Positions 42,286-52,400 are shown, numbered from the stretch's first letter. The stretch: DNA of 64,000 bases from Sphingobacterium cellulitidis (GCA_002245855.1 NOUX01000009.1:62001-126000), one strand, 5' to 3'. Notes: a model not told the origin generated them from the letters alone. A program made the numbers and translations.

Positions 42286-43545
42286 ATGAAACGTATCATC
42301 AATAATATAGTTTTCAGCGTTTTTGTCCTCGTAGCAATCTTTGCTTTGAACGCCTGTACAAATAAACATACGGAGGACGACGGACATAATCACGGTAGCG
42401 AAGCAGCAGCAACAACGGACGAACACGAAGAAGAAAACGTTGCGGTACTGACCGATGAACAGATAAAAGCTGTAGGTATCGAAATCGGGATGATTGAACA
42501 GAAACAATTGTCCGCAACATTGAAAGCCAACGGTGGATTGAGAGTACCCAACAGCAACAAGGCAAATGCAACTTCAATGTTTGGCGGCGTTATCAAATCC
42601 CTCAATGTGGAGATAGGCGATTTCGTAAAAAAAGGTCAGGTCATCGCCACTATTTCCAATCCGGAATTCATACAATTACAGGAAGAATACCTAAGCATCA
42701 ATAGCAGGATAGAATTTGCAGAGCAGGAAGTTGCAAGACAAAGAGAGCTGAACGAGGGAAATGCAGGTGCAAAGAAAAACCTGCAAAGTGCCACATCTGA
42801 ATTGAACACGTTGAGAACACGAAAAGCATCGTTACAACAACAAATCCAAATGATGGGCATTAATCCGGCTTCCCTGTCAAATTCCAGCCTTAAATCCTCG
42901 TTGGTCGTTACAAGTCCGATAGGCGGTACGGTAAGTAACGTTTTTGCCAAAATCGGAAGCTATGTAGATGTGTCTTCGCCTATTGCCGAAATAATAGAGA
43001 ACACAGCATTGCACTTGGACTTACAGGTTTATGAAAAAGATATTCCCCTAATCAAAATAGGTCAGAAAATAGATTTTGTCGTAACCAACAACCCCAATAA
43101 GACCCATTCTGCCGAAGTTTATAGTATAGGTTCATCTTTTAGCGGAGAGAGCAAAACCATTGCCGTTCACAGCAGAATTACCGGAGATAAAACAGGATTG
43201 ATTGACGGAATGAGCATAACCGGAAATGTAAGTTTAGATGATGTATTAAGTACGGCTGTACCCAACGAAGCGGTTGTCAATGCAGACGGGAAATATTACA
43301 TCTTTTTGGTCAAGGAGCAGGAAGAAGAACCGCACGACCATAAAGAAGATGAGGCTCACGACCACGGTTCGGAAAATGGAACTCAATTTACAAGAATGGA
43401 GGTCGTTAAAGGTGCTTCTCAATTGGGTTACACGGCGATAACGCCTGTAAATGAAATTCCACACGGTACACATATCGTGATAAAAGGTGCGTTTTTTGTG
43501 AATGCAAAAATGAATGATACCGGAGAACACGGTCACGCTCACTAA
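42286..43545 (+). CDS. czcB: RND periplasmic adaptor, CzcB-like lipoprotein
   Basis: This 419-aa membrane-fusion protein has a lipobox (ALNAC) and is therefore lipid-anchored. A His-rich segment follows (HTEDDGHNHGSE), then lipoyl/barrel-sandwich halves (GGVIKSLNVEIGDFVKKGQV), a coiled-coil hairpin (about 125-195), a beta-barrel and a C-terminal His-rich region (EEEPHDHKEDEAHDHGSE). It links the RND pump to the fused channel and may bind Zn. It lies 8 bases after the pump gene. Confidence 0.92.
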   Translation: MKRIINNIVFSVFVLVAIFALNACTNKHTEDDGHNHGSEAAATTDEHEEENVAVLTDEQIKAVGIEIGMIEQKQLSATLKANGGLRVPNSNKANATSMFGGVIKSLNVEIGDFVKKGQVIATISNPEFIQLQEEYLSINSRIEFAEQEVARQRELNEGNAGAKKNLQSATSELNTLRTRKASLQQQIQMMGINPASLSNSSLKSSLVVTSPIGGTVSNVFAKIGSYVDVSSPIAEIIENTALHLDLQVYEKDIPLIKIGQKIDFVVTNNPNKTHSAEVYSIGSSFSGESKTIAVHSRITGDKTGLIDGMSITGNVSLDDVLSTAVPNEAVVNADGKYYIFLVKEQEEEPHDHKEDEAHDHGSENGTQFTRMEVVKGASQLGYTAITPVNEIPHGTHIVIKGAFFVNAKMNDTGEHGHAH

Positions 43546-43556
43546 AATGGTATATA

Positions 43557-43979
43557 ATGAAAAAAAGCATTGAACAAAAGCTGTTGTCAAAGAACACCAA
43601 TCCGACCAGTATGCGGATATTGGTATATGATTTCTTGGAGCAACAGCAGACAGCGATGTCCTTATCTGAAATCGAAAGTCATTTCTATAAAGCAGACAGG
43701 GTTACGATTTACAGGACTTTGAAAACTTTCGAGGAAAAAGGCATTGTACACAGTATTCAGGAGAACACTACCGTTAAGTATATTTTGTGTCACGATGGGT
43801 GTGATGAAGAAACACACAAAGATTGGCACTTACATTTCTATTGTAAAATCTGTAAACAGACAACCTGTAAGGAGGATTTTATAATACCGCAGAATGGAAA
43901 CCAAAATTACCGTATTGACGAAATAAAACTATTTGGTAAAGGTATTTGCGAGAACTGTTTAAAGGAGAGTTTGCAATAG
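43557..43979 (+). CDS. Fur-family metalloregulator (Zur/Fur-like)
   Basis: This 140-aa repressor has an N-terminal winged helix (MSLSEIESHFYKADRVTIYR). The dimerisation domain has an H-rich metal site (CHDGCDEETHKDWHLHFYC) and two structural Cys pairs (CKICKQTTC and CENCLK). It is preceded by the adaptor gene and followed by the second copy of the TGCAATnnCATTGCA dyad, which overlaps its own stop codon. It most likely represses both promoters carrying that dyad. Zn is the most consistent signal given the Zn/Cd-type pumps. Confidence 0.88.
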   Translation: MKKSIEQKLLSKNTNPTSMRILVYDFLEQQQTAMSLSEIESHFYKADRVTIYRTLKTFEEKGIVHSIQENTTVKYILCHDGCDEETHKDWHLHFYCKICKQTTCKEDFIIPQNGNQNYRIDEIKLFGKGICENCLKESLQ

Positions 43980-44007
43980 CATTGCAGGCTCTTCCTGTGT
44001 ATCTTTG
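43972..44007 (+). promoter_or_regulatory. Promoter with putative Fur-family operator 2
   Basis: TGCAAT-AGC-ATTGCA (43972-43986) is followed by the -7 box TATCTTTG (44000-44007), 28 bases after the dyad start; the corresponding distance at operator 1 is 27. The dyad overlaps the Fur-family stop codon and drives the gene at 44027. Confidence 0.75.
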
Positions 44008-44026
44008 TCATAAATATAAATGTGTT

Positions 44027-44746
44027 ATGGATAACTATCTTAAAGAAACAAAAATCCTTGACTACTCAAACGTTTCTATACAAGAGCTATTGGAACAAAG
44101 AGGGTGGAAAGATTTGGGCAATGTTTCAAGAGTTAAAGCCATTTACAATTTTGTCAGGGATGAAATAAAATTTGGCTACAATGTTTCGGACGATATACCT
44201 GCATCAGAAATATTGCAGGATGGCTATGGACAGTGCAATACCAAAGCGACTTTGCTAATGACGTTATTAAGAGCAACGGGAATACCTAACCGCATTCACG
44301 GTTTTACCATTGACAAAGCCTTGCAAAAAGGAGCTATTACGGGTATTTGGTACAAACTTTCGCCTCAAAACATCTTACATAGCTGGGTAGAAGTATGGGT
44401 AAATGAACAGTGGTATTTTTTAGAAGGTGTGATTTTGGATAAACCCTATCTCACCAAATTGCAGGAGCAGAACAGCGATTGCAAAACCACATTTTGTGGT
44501 TTCGGGGTTTATACCGATAATTTTGAGAACCCACCGATTGAATGGAACCTCAACAATACGTTTATTCAGGATAAGGGCATCAATCAGGACTTTGGCGTTT
44601 TTGATACACCCGATGAATTTTATTCTAAGCATCAGCAAAAGCTAAATGCGTTAAAGCGATTTGTTTTTCAGTATATCGTGAGGTATATAATGAATAATAA
44701 CGTAGAAATAATAAGAAATAAAAGTGTAACGAACCTAAAAAATTAA
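44027..44746 (+). CDS. Transglutaminase-like domain protein
   Basis: This ~240-aa protein starts at ATG 44027, after operator 2. The transglutaminase-like core shows the catalytic Cys in DGYGQCNTKAT (C70) and the His in NILHSWVEVW (H118), with an acidic residue in the following FLEGVILDK. No signal peptide is seen, so it is probably cytosolic. It has its own Fur-type promoter, is followed 5 bases later by the Zn/Cd ATPase gene, and hence belongs to the metal response. The substrate is unknown. Confidence 0.8.
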   Translation: MDNYLKETKILDYSNVSIQELLEQRGWKDLGNVSRVKAIYNFVRDEIKFGYNVSDDIPASEILQDGYGQCNTKATLLMTLLRATGIPNRIHGFTIDKALQKGAITGIWYKLSPQNILHSWVEVWVNEQWYFLEGVILDKPYLTKLQEQNSDCKTTFCGFGVYTDNFENPPIEWNLNNTFIQDKGINQDFGVFDTPDEFYSKHQQKLNALKRFVFQYIVRYIMNNNVEIIRNKSVTNLKN

Positions 44747-44751
44747 AGGCT

Positions 44752-46785
44752 ATGACAAATACAGACAAAAATCATAAGCATACGTATGATGCACAAGGCA
44801 AAATGACTTGTTGCACGCTGGAAGAAAAAATTTACACCGAAGCAGGTGCAAAAGAGCTGGTAAATGAAAAGCATCAACACGACCACGGCGATGATGAAGG
44901 ACACGACCACAGTCATAGTGAGAGTAGTCCAATTAAAATGTTTTTGCCGAGTATAATATCATTGGTATTGTTGCTTGCTGCCATAGCATTTGATCATTGG
45001 CTTCCACAGCAATGGTTTACGGGTTGGGTAAGGATTATTTGGTATGTGGTTGCGTATGCTCCCGTTGGGTTTCCTGTATTGACAGATGCCGTGAAAAGCA
45101 TCAGAAAAGGGGAAATCTTTTCAGAGTTCTTTTTAATGGGCATTGCCACCATCGGGGCATTTGCCATTGGCGAATATCCCGAGGGCGTTGCCGTGATGTT
45201 GTTTTATGCTGTTGGAGAAGTTTTTCAGACAATGGCGGTTTCCAGAGCCAAAGCAAATATCAAATCATTGCTCGACCAAAGACCTGATGAGGTAACGGTT
45301 TTAAGAAACGACCAACCCCTAACTGTAAAGGCGGAAACCGTGAATATCGGCGAAATAATACAATTGAAACCGGGAGAAAAATTAGGTTTGGACGGAGAAT
45401 TATTGTCTGAAACGGCATCGTTCAACACCTCAGCACTCACAGGCGAAAGCAAACCCGACACCAAAGCCAAAGGCGAAACGGTTTTGGCAGGTATGATAAA
45501 CCTTAATACCGTTGCACAAGTGCAGGTCACAACCGCATATATGGATAGTAAGTTGAGTAAAATTTTGGAATTGGTACAAAATGCTACTTCACAAAAAGCA
45601 CCAACGGAATTATTTATCCGCAAGTTTGCGAAAATATATACCCCTATAGTGGTACTGTTAGCGGTCGCTATCTGTGTGCTGCCTTACTTTTTCGTAGCTG
45701 ATTATGAGTTTAGGGATTGGTTGTACAGGGCTTTGGTATTCTTAGTTATTTCTTGTCCTTGTGCCTTAGTAATCAGTATTCCATTGGGTTATTTCGGTGG
45801 CATTGGAGCAGCGAGCAAAAACGGAATACTGTTCAAAGGAAGTAACTTTTTAGATAGCCTTTCCAATATCCAAAATGTGGTAATGGATAAAACGGGTACA
45901 ATGACAGAGGGTGTTTTCAAGGTTCAAGAAGTGGTATTTGACAAAGCGTTCAATCAAGATGAAATTTTGCAATTGGTCAATGTATTGGAAAGCCACAGTA
46001 CGCACCCCGTAGCGACAGCTATTCACGAATACGTGGGGGAACTGGATAATACAATCCGCTTAGAAAATACAGAGGAAATTGCTGGACACGGGCTGAAATC
46101 AACCGTAAATGGTAAAGACTTGTTGGTTGGAAATTTCAAGCTGATGAACAAGTTTGGAATACAATACGACTTAGATCCGAACAGCATCGTTTATACGACC
46201 ATTGCCGTTGCTTACGATAACAAATTTGTCGGTTACATTACGATTGCCGACAGTATCAAAGAAGATGCAGAGAAAACCATCCGTTTATTGCATAAACTCA
46301 ATGTGAAAGCAACTATGCTTAGCGGAGATAAAAGTACAGTGGTAAAGTATGTAGCGGAGCAGTTGGGGATAGATAATGCTTTTGGGGATTTATTGCCCGA
46401 AGATAAAGTAAACAGGGTTAAAGAAATTAAAGCCAAAGGCGAAAGCGTTGCTTTCGTCGGCGACGGCGTGAACGATGCTCCCGTTGTGGCGTTGAGCGAC
46501 GTAGGTATCGCAATGGGCGGTTTGGGAAGCGATGCCACTATTGAAACGGCAGATGTGGTCATACAAGACGATAAGCCGAGCAAAATCCCAATGGCAATCA
46601 ATATTGGAAAAAAGACAAAGAAAATCGTTTGGCAAAATATCACATTGGCATTTGTGGTAAAAGGAATTGTATTGGTGCTTGGTGCAGGTGGATTGGCTAC
46701 AATGTGGGAAGCCGTTTTTGCTGATGTGGGCGTGGCGTTATTGGCTATTCTTAATGCGGTACGAATACAGCGGATGAAATTTTAA
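44752..46785 (+). CDS. PIB-2-type Zn/Cd/Pb-translocating P-type ATPase
   Basis: This 677-aa metal-exporting ATPase has CPC in TM6 (C335, C337), phosphorylation motif DKTGTMTEG (D379), HP motif HSTHPVA, and GDGVNDAPVVALSD. K637 (in FVVKGIVL) and D658 (in VFADVGVA) have the same 21-residue spacing as the Zn-binding Lys/Asp of ZntA, so Zn/Cd/Pb is the likely substrate. The N-terminus lacks a classical HMA domain. Instead it carries a CC pair and a His/Asp-rich tail (HQHDHGDDEGHDHSHSE). It moves cytosolic metal to the periplasm, from where the RND system can expel it. Confidence 0.93.
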   Translation: MTNTDKNHKHTYDAQGKMTCCTLEEKIYTEAGAKELVNEKHQHDHGDDEGHDHSHSESSPIKMFLPSIISLVLLLAAIAFDHWLPQQWFTGWVRIIWYVVAYAPVGFPVLTDAVKSIRKGEIFSEFFLMGIATIGAFAIGEYPEGVAVMLFYAVGEVFQTMAVSRAKANIKSLLDQRPDEVTVLRNDQPLTVKAETVNIGEIIQLKPGEKLGLDGELLSETASFNTSALTGESKPDTKAKGETVLAGMINLNTVAQVQVTTAYMDSKLSKILELVQNATSQKAPTELFIRKFAKIYTPIVVLLAVAICVLPYFFVADYEFRDWLYRALVFLVISCPCALVISIPLGYFGGIGAASKNGILFKGSNFLDSLSNIQNVVMDKTGTMTEGVFKVQEVVFDKAFNQDEILQLVNVLESHSTHPVATAIHEYVGELDNTIRLENTEEIAGHGLKSTVNGKDLLVGNFKLMNKFGIQYDLDPNSIVYTTIAVAYDNKFVGYITIADSIKEDAEKTIRLLHKLNVKATMLSGDKSTVVKYVAEQLGIDNAFGDLLPEDKVNRVKEIKAKGESVAFVGDGVNDAPVVALSDVGIAMGGLGSDATIETADVVIQDDKPSKIPMAINIGKKTKKIVWQNITLAFVVKGIVLVLGAGGLATMWEAVFADVGVALLAILNAVRIQRMKF

Positions 46786-47093
46786 AGGACGTCAATTTAT
46801 AAGTATTGAAAAGAAAACAGAAAATACGCAAAAAGAAATATATAAAGGTATTCAACCGAAGCGACTTAATGTCTTTGGACATCAGTGACGACAACCTTGT
46901 TGATGTAAGAACCATTTAAGTAGGTTGAAGTATGCTTCTGAAAACCCCGTAACCGGGCGTATGGGTGTATTCAATATGGGACGAAATATCAGTGTTAAAT
47001 TAATAATGAATTTCTGATTCGATATTATTGAGTGAAAGATTTAAAAGAACGCTAGCAGGAAATGTAACTGACACTATAATGCTCATGGAATAA
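46786..47093. other. Structured-looking intergenic region, no gene
   Basis: About 310 bases separate the divalent and copper blocks. Small dyads are visible: ATGTC-tttg-GACAT near 46870, CAACCT with AGGTTG further on, and CCCGT/GGGCG around 46950. No open frame has protein character. It could be a remnant of a structured RNA element or intron; I cannot assign it. Confidence 0.35.
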
Positions 47094-47134
47094 AAATAAA
47101 TGGCGGATAAGAGAAACTTATCTGCCATTTATTT
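47094..47134. terminator. Strong hairpin/terminator between metal blocks
   Basis: The left arm 47094-47111 and right arm 47117-47134 form an 18-bp stem with one G-T pair and loop AGAAA. It would end transcription of the P-type ATPase operon and insulate the copper block. Confidence 0.75.
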
Positions 47135-47143
47135 CAAAAAAAA

Positions 47144-47174
47144 CGAACCGGTTTGAAAAATACCATTATCTTTG
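47144..47174 (+). promoter_or_regulatory. Promoter of copper block with AACCGGTT dyad
   Basis: The -7 box TATCTTTG lies at 47167-47174, 22 bases before the ATG at 47197. A dyad CGAACCGGTTTG (47144-47155) sits in the -33 region and differs from the Fur-type dyads, so a different regulator, not encoded in the window, probably acts here. Confidence 0.5.
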
Positions 47175-47196
47175 CAATAGTTTTTTTGTTTTTTAC

Positions 47197-47583
47197 ATGT
47201 TAAAAAGGATAAACATATTAATGATTATATGCTTATTGGGCTTTTTTATAATCCCAATGCAATCCTATGCGTGTAAATCGCATTCCAAAGAAATTGTTAT
47301 CAAGGAGAAGTCATGTTGCAGTGCCAACAAGCAGCATCATTCAGAAGATCAATGTGAGAAAGACTGCTGTAAGTCTAAGGATGACACGAGCAATGAATGC
47401 TCTGGAAATTGTGGACCTACGTCCTGCCACAGCTCTTCTAATAGTTTTTCTGCAACACCCCCATTTTTTAGGAACGCTCAAAATCCTGTTTTTTCTAAAA
47501 GTAAAAAATCATACCCTTTATACAAAGAACCCTTTTATTCTACAGGGGAATCTTCCATTTGGCAACCGCCTAAAATAAGTTAA
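47197..47583 (+). CDS. Small Cys/His-rich secreted metal-binding protein
   Basis: This 128-aa protein has a signal peptide (cut near QSYA). The middle is packed with cysteine and histidine (EKSCCSANKQHHSEDQCEKD, then CCKS, ECSGNCG and CHSSS). The C-terminus ends in SIWQPPKIS, the same tail as the protein at 37454. It probably buffers or senses metal in the periplasm, most likely copper given the following genes. No characterised family is recognised beyond the shared tail. Confidence 0.75.
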   Translation: MLKRINILMIICLLGFFIIPMQSYACKSHSKEIVIKEKSCCSANKQHHSEDQCEKDCCKSKDDTSNECSGNCGPTSCHSSSNSFSATPPFFRNAQNPVFSKSKKSYPLYKEPFYSTGESSIWQPPKIS

Positions 47584-47710
47584 ATTAGTACTGTATAGCC
47601 ATAGGTGTGCGAAATCGGTTGATTTTGCACCTATCCGCAATACATGTTTTATTAAAAGCCAGATCTGGCTTTTGATTATTTACCATTTTTAATACTTAAT
47701 AAGGTTCCAA

Positions 47711-48277
47711 ATGAAATCAATATCAAAAATATTGATGGTAATCACCGTATTACTATCCGCAGCAAACAGCTTTGCGCAAAACCAGAACGAGCAACATCAC
47801 AACCATGGTGGAACAGCTCAAGCAAAGAATATTCCATCACAAAATTTATCACAATTACATGCCGTATTTGACAAGTATTTTTCCATAAAAGATGCTTTGG
47901 TAAACGCAGATGTAAATATAGCATCTTCAAATGCTACTGAATTAGCCACAGTTATTAAAACAGTGGATATGGGTGAACTTTCTCCCAAAGAGCATACCGT
48001 ATGGATGAAGGTCATGAAGGAACTGTCTTTAAACACAGAAAACATCTCGAAATCGAAAGACGTCGTAAAGCAACGGAGGGCATTTGCCCTACTTTCTAAG
48101 AATGTCTATGAATTGGCAAACGCATCAAAGCAAAAAACAACTATGTACTACCAAAACTGCCCGATGTACAACGATGGCAAAGGTGCAACTTGGTTAAGTA
48201 AAAGTACGGATATCAAAAACCCGTATTACGGTTCAAAAATGCTGACCTGCGGTAGTACTATTGAAAAATTAAATTAG
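47711..48277 (+). CDS. DUF3347 periplasmic protein
   Basis: This 188-aa protein has a signal peptide (cut near SFAQ), a His-rich start (QNEQHHNHGG) and a DUF3347 four-helix body. The C-terminal signature contains CPMYNDGKGATWLS, then NPYYGSKMLTCG. DUF3347 is associated with copper-efflux systems in Bacteroidetes and is also found fused to CusB-type adaptors. The Met/Cys/His residues suggest a Cu(I) ligand set. A second paralogue lies at 48731. Confidence 0.85.
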   Translation: MKSISKILMVITVLLSAANSFAQNQNEQHHNHGGTAQAKNIPSQNLSQLHAVFDKYFSIKDALVNADVNIASSNATELATVIKTVDMGELSPKEHTVWMKVMKELSLNTENISKSKDVVKQRRAFALLSKNVYELANASKQKTTMYYQNCPMYNDGKGATWLSKSTDIKNPYYGSKMLTCGSTIEKLN

Positions 48278-48286
48278 TCAGCCATT

Positions 48287-48712
48287 ATGAGATGTCTATT
48301 GATTGGGATCGTTACTTCTATTGTAGTCATATTTAGTTCATGCAACAATAACCCTACACTAAAGGTGCAAGACAATACATATACTTCAAAAAGCTCAAAT
48401 ACAAATACCCGTGACCACAATGCCTTTGAAATGGGCGATGTAGTTCCGTCGGAAGAGGTATGCATGGTCAACAATGAATACATGGGCAAAAAACAATTTG
48501 AGGTAAATTTTGAAGGAAAAATATATTACGGATGTTGCCAGATGTGTAAAGAACGTATTCCAAAAGATCCTTCTACACGCGTTGCCATAGATCCATTTTC
48601 CAAAAAGCAGATAGATAAAGCGACTGCTATAATAGCAATTACCGGCAACAACGGGGAAGTATCATATTTTGAAAATAATACTACATATACAAATTACATA
48701 AATCAATTTTAA
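48287..48712 (+). CDS. Lipoprotein with TRASH/YHS-like Cys motif
   Basis: This 141-aa lipoprotein has a lipobox (FSSC). The mature region holds EEVCMVNNEYMGKKQFEV and the YYGCCQMCKERIPKDP cluster. The spacing C-x(n)-YYGCCxMC is typical of YHS/TRASH-type metal-binding domains that bind Cu or other soft metals. It sits between the two DUF3347 genes and is probably a periplasm-facing copper-binding component of the same operon. Confidence 0.7.
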   Translation: MRCLLIGIVTSIVVIFSSCNNNPTLKVQDNTYTSKSSNTNTRDHNAFEMGDVVPSEEVCMVNNEYMGKKQFEVNFEGKIYYGCCQMCKERIPKDPSTRVAIDPFSKKQIDKATAIIAITGNNGEVSYFENNTTYTNYINQF

Positions 48713-48730
48713 TTATTAAAAACAGAAATC

Positions 48731-49309
48731 ATGACAATGAAACATTTATTTGTAGGCTTACTAGCCTCATCCGTATTGACCTTGGCAGCATGCAATGGCG
48801 CTTCTGAAAAAAAATCAGAAAGCGACGTCCATACTGAAACAACGGTATCCAACGAAAGCAACGCTGCAAGCGACCAGGGAACTTTTTCGGAACTTTTTTC
48901 CCATTACCAGCACCTGACTTTTGCTTTGTCTTCCGATAATGATAAAGAAGCCGCAAATGCAGCTAAAGGCATGCTGGAAGCACTCCCCAAGATTAATACC
49001 GAGGGCTTTAGTGCAGAACAGAAAAGCACCTTCGATGACATCGCTGCTGATATTCAGGAACATTCGGAGCACATAGGTGATAACATAGGCAATATCGCTC
49101 ATCAAAGAGAACATTTAGTGATCTTGAGCAAGGATTTTTATGATATAACAAAAGAATTCGGCACCGAAAAGCCCATGTACAAGATTTTTTGCTCGATGTA
49201 CGATGACAACAAAGGAGCATATTGGTTAAGCGATAGCAAAGAGGTCAAAAACCCTTACTATGGTGAAGATATGCTAACATGTGGTGAAGTTCAGGAAGAA
49301 CTGAAGTAA
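48731..49309 (+). CDS. DUF3347 lipoprotein-like protein
   Basis: This 192-aa protein (M3 at 48737 is an alternative start) has a lipobox (LAAC) and a Ser/Glu-rich linker. The DUF3347 body ends in KIFCSMYDDNKGAYWLSDS and NPYYGEDMLTCGE. It is paralogous to the protein at 47711 but lipid-anchored rather than soluble. It precedes the CusA-like pump by 93 bases and likely delivers or buffers copper in the periplasm. Confidence 0.85.
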   Translation: MTMKHLFVGLLASSVLTLAACNGASEKKSESDVHTETTVSNESNAASDQGTFSELFSHYQHLTFALSSDNDKEAANAAKGMLEALPKINTEGFSAEQKSTFDDIAADIQEHSEHIGDNIGNIAHQREHLVILSKDFYDITKEFGTEKPMYKIFCSMYDDNKGAYWLSDSKEVKNPYYGEDMLTCGEVQEELK

Positions 49310-49402
49310 AAACGCTGATTAAGATTTGAAATTCAAATATCAGGTACCGGTCGATTTCTGTAGGCTGGTATCTGATATTAAAATGTAAACAATGTATATG
49401 TT

Positions 49403-52400
49403 ATGCTTAAAAAAATTATCAAATATTTTTTGGAGAACCGAGTAATAACACTGTTATTACTTGTGGTTGTCCTTATATGGGGGCTGATTACAGCGCCCTT
49501 TAATTGGCATCAAAATGCGTTGCCGAGCGATCCTGTGCCGGTCGATGCGATTCCGAACATTGGGGAGAACCAGCAAATTGTTGCGACCGAATGGATGGGG
49601 AGGTCTCCCAAAGATATACAGGAGCAGATTACCTATCCACTCACGACCTCCTTACTGGGCATCCCCGGCGTAAAAACAATCCGGAGCAGTTCGATGTTCG
49701 GCATGTCCTTCCTCTATGTCATTTTTGAAGAGGATGTTGAGTTTTATTGGAGCCGTTCCCGTATTCTGGAAAAACTGAATTCATTGCCTGCCGGCACATT
49801 ACCATCCGATGTAACGCCCACGCTCGGGCCGGATGCCACTGCTTTGGGGCAGGTCTTTTGGTATACACTGGAGGGACGCAATCCCGAAACCGGAAAACCT
49901 ACAGGAGGCTGGGACCCCGATGAGCTGCGCACGATTCAGGATTTCTATGCCAAATATAATTTGGCAGCATCGGAAGGGGTTTCCGAAGTGGCTTCCATCG
50001 GAGGTTTCGTAAAAGAATACCAAGTCGATATCAATCCAGATGCGATGCGCGCATACAATGTATCCGTAATGGATATCATGTCGGCTATCCAAAACAGCAA
50101 CCTGGATATCGGTGCAGAGACGATCGAAGTAAACAAAGCGGAATATCTGGTGCGTGGATTGGGCTACCTTAAAAGTGTCCAGGATCTTGAAGATGCCGTA
50201 GTGGCTGTGCGCAATAATGTTCCCGTAAAGATAAAAGACGTTGGGTTTGTCAATTTGGGACCCTCCACACGACGCGGTGGATTGGATAAGGAAGGCGTGG
50301 AAGCAGTTGGCGGTGTAGTAGTTGCCCGGCATGGAACCAACCCCATGGAAGTCATCAATAATGTCAAGGCGAAGATCAAAGAAATGGAGGCAGGTTTCCC
50401 TCAAAAAACATTAGAGGATGGGACTATTTCAAAAGTCACCGTCGTTCCGTTTTATGACCGCTCGGGTTTAATCCAGGAAACCATCGGGACGCTGGAAAAT
50501 GCTTTAGCACACGAAATCCTGATCTGTATTATCGTTGTGATCGTGCTGGTGATCAACCTGCGAGCATCGATTCTTATATCCAGTATCTTGCCCATTGGCG
50601 TACTGGCGACCTTCATAATCATGAAACAAATGGGGGTCGAGGCGAATATCGTTGCCCTTTCGGGAATCGCCATTGCCATTGGGGTCATGGTGGATGTGGG
50701 GATTGTCTTTATCGAAAGCATACTACGCCATATGGATGAAGAAAAAGCCAAGGGTGTTGAGAGTCGGGGGAAAGCCTTTGTAAACTTGATTTCCACCGCT
50801 GTTGCGGAAGTGTCGGGTGCTTTGTCAACGGCGATGCTCACCACGATCATCAGCTTTTTACCTGTTTTTATGATGGAAGCACAAGAAGGTAAGTTGTTCG
50901 GTCCCTTGGCATACACCAAAACCTTTGCTTTGGTTTCAGCCTTTGTGTTAGGCATTATTATCTTGCCAACACTGGCTTATTATATATTTTCAATCCGTAT
51001 CAATGGGAGTAAAGTTCGCCGGATAGCCAACTACGTTTTGGTAGTTGCCGGTATCGCTCTTTGGATCTATACAGGTGTTTTTGTCGCGTTCGCATTGACT
51101 TTGATCGGAGTCAACAACCTGTTTACACCAAGATGGAAAGGAGAAAAAATTGCCAACTACGTTAATGTTGCTATCACACTTTTTGTAGCGATGTATTACC
51201 TGACGGTTGAGTGGCTGCCACTCGGCACGCAGGCAAGCACCACACTTAACTTTGTGTTCGTATTCTTTGCCATTGGTTCCATCCTGGGAATGTTATGGGC
51301 ATTGGTGATCTATTATGAACAGATTCTTCGATGGTCACTTTCCAACCGGTGGAAATTCATGGCCATCCCTATCATTACTTTATTATTCGGAATGTTAGCA
51401 TGGATGGGCGTAGAGAAGAGTTTTGGTTTTGTTGCAAATGGCTTCGAAAAGACAGGTTGGAAATCATTTCGGGAGACTGCCTTCTGGCAAAAATCCACCG
51501 AAACATTTCCCGGTATCGGGGAGGAATTTATGCCAAGCCTCAATGAAGGTTCTTTCCTTTTGATGCCCACCAGTATGCCGCATACTGGGATTGAACAAAA
51601 CCTGCAATTGATCAGAACACTTGATAAACGTATTCAAAACATACCGGAAGTCGAACTTATCGTAGGAAAATGGGGCCGTGTGAATTCTGCACTTGATCCG
51701 GCTCCTACACAGATGTTTGAAAATACGATCAATTATATCCCGGAATTTTATCTGGATGAAGACGGGCATCGTGAAAGGTTCAAGGTAAACAGTTCCGGAG
51801 AATTCGTGTTGAAAGGTGACAAGACCTATGCTGTTTCCGATGGTTTCCGTTCCATACCACGGGACAGTCTGATTGAAGATAAAAGCGGAAAATTTTTCCG
51901 CAGATGGCGTCCTGAAATTAAAAAGGCCGACGATATATGGCAAGAGATCGTCAATGTTTCCCATCTGCCCGGATTGACTTCCGCTCCTAAGTTGCAACCG
52001 ATAGAAGCGAGAATGGTAATGCTTTCTACGGGAATGAGGGCTCCGATGGGGCTAAAGGTTTCGGGTCCGGATCTGGAGTCGATTGAAATCGGTGGCAAGG
52101 CCTTGGAAGCAGCCTTAAAGGATGTTCCATCTGTTATGCCATCGACCGTTTTCTACGACAGGGCTGTTGGCGCACCCTATATCGAAATCCATCTGAACCG
52201 GGATAGAATGGCCAGATACGGTATTACCGTTGCCGAGCTTCAGGAAGTAATCAGTGCGGCAGTCGGCGGTATGACGTTGACCACTACAGTCGAAGGCCGG
52301 GAACGGTTTCCCGTTCGCCTGCGCTACCCACGAGAATTACGGGATGACCCGGATGCGTTGCGAAAAATAATCATTCCGACAGCTACAGGAGCTCAGATTC

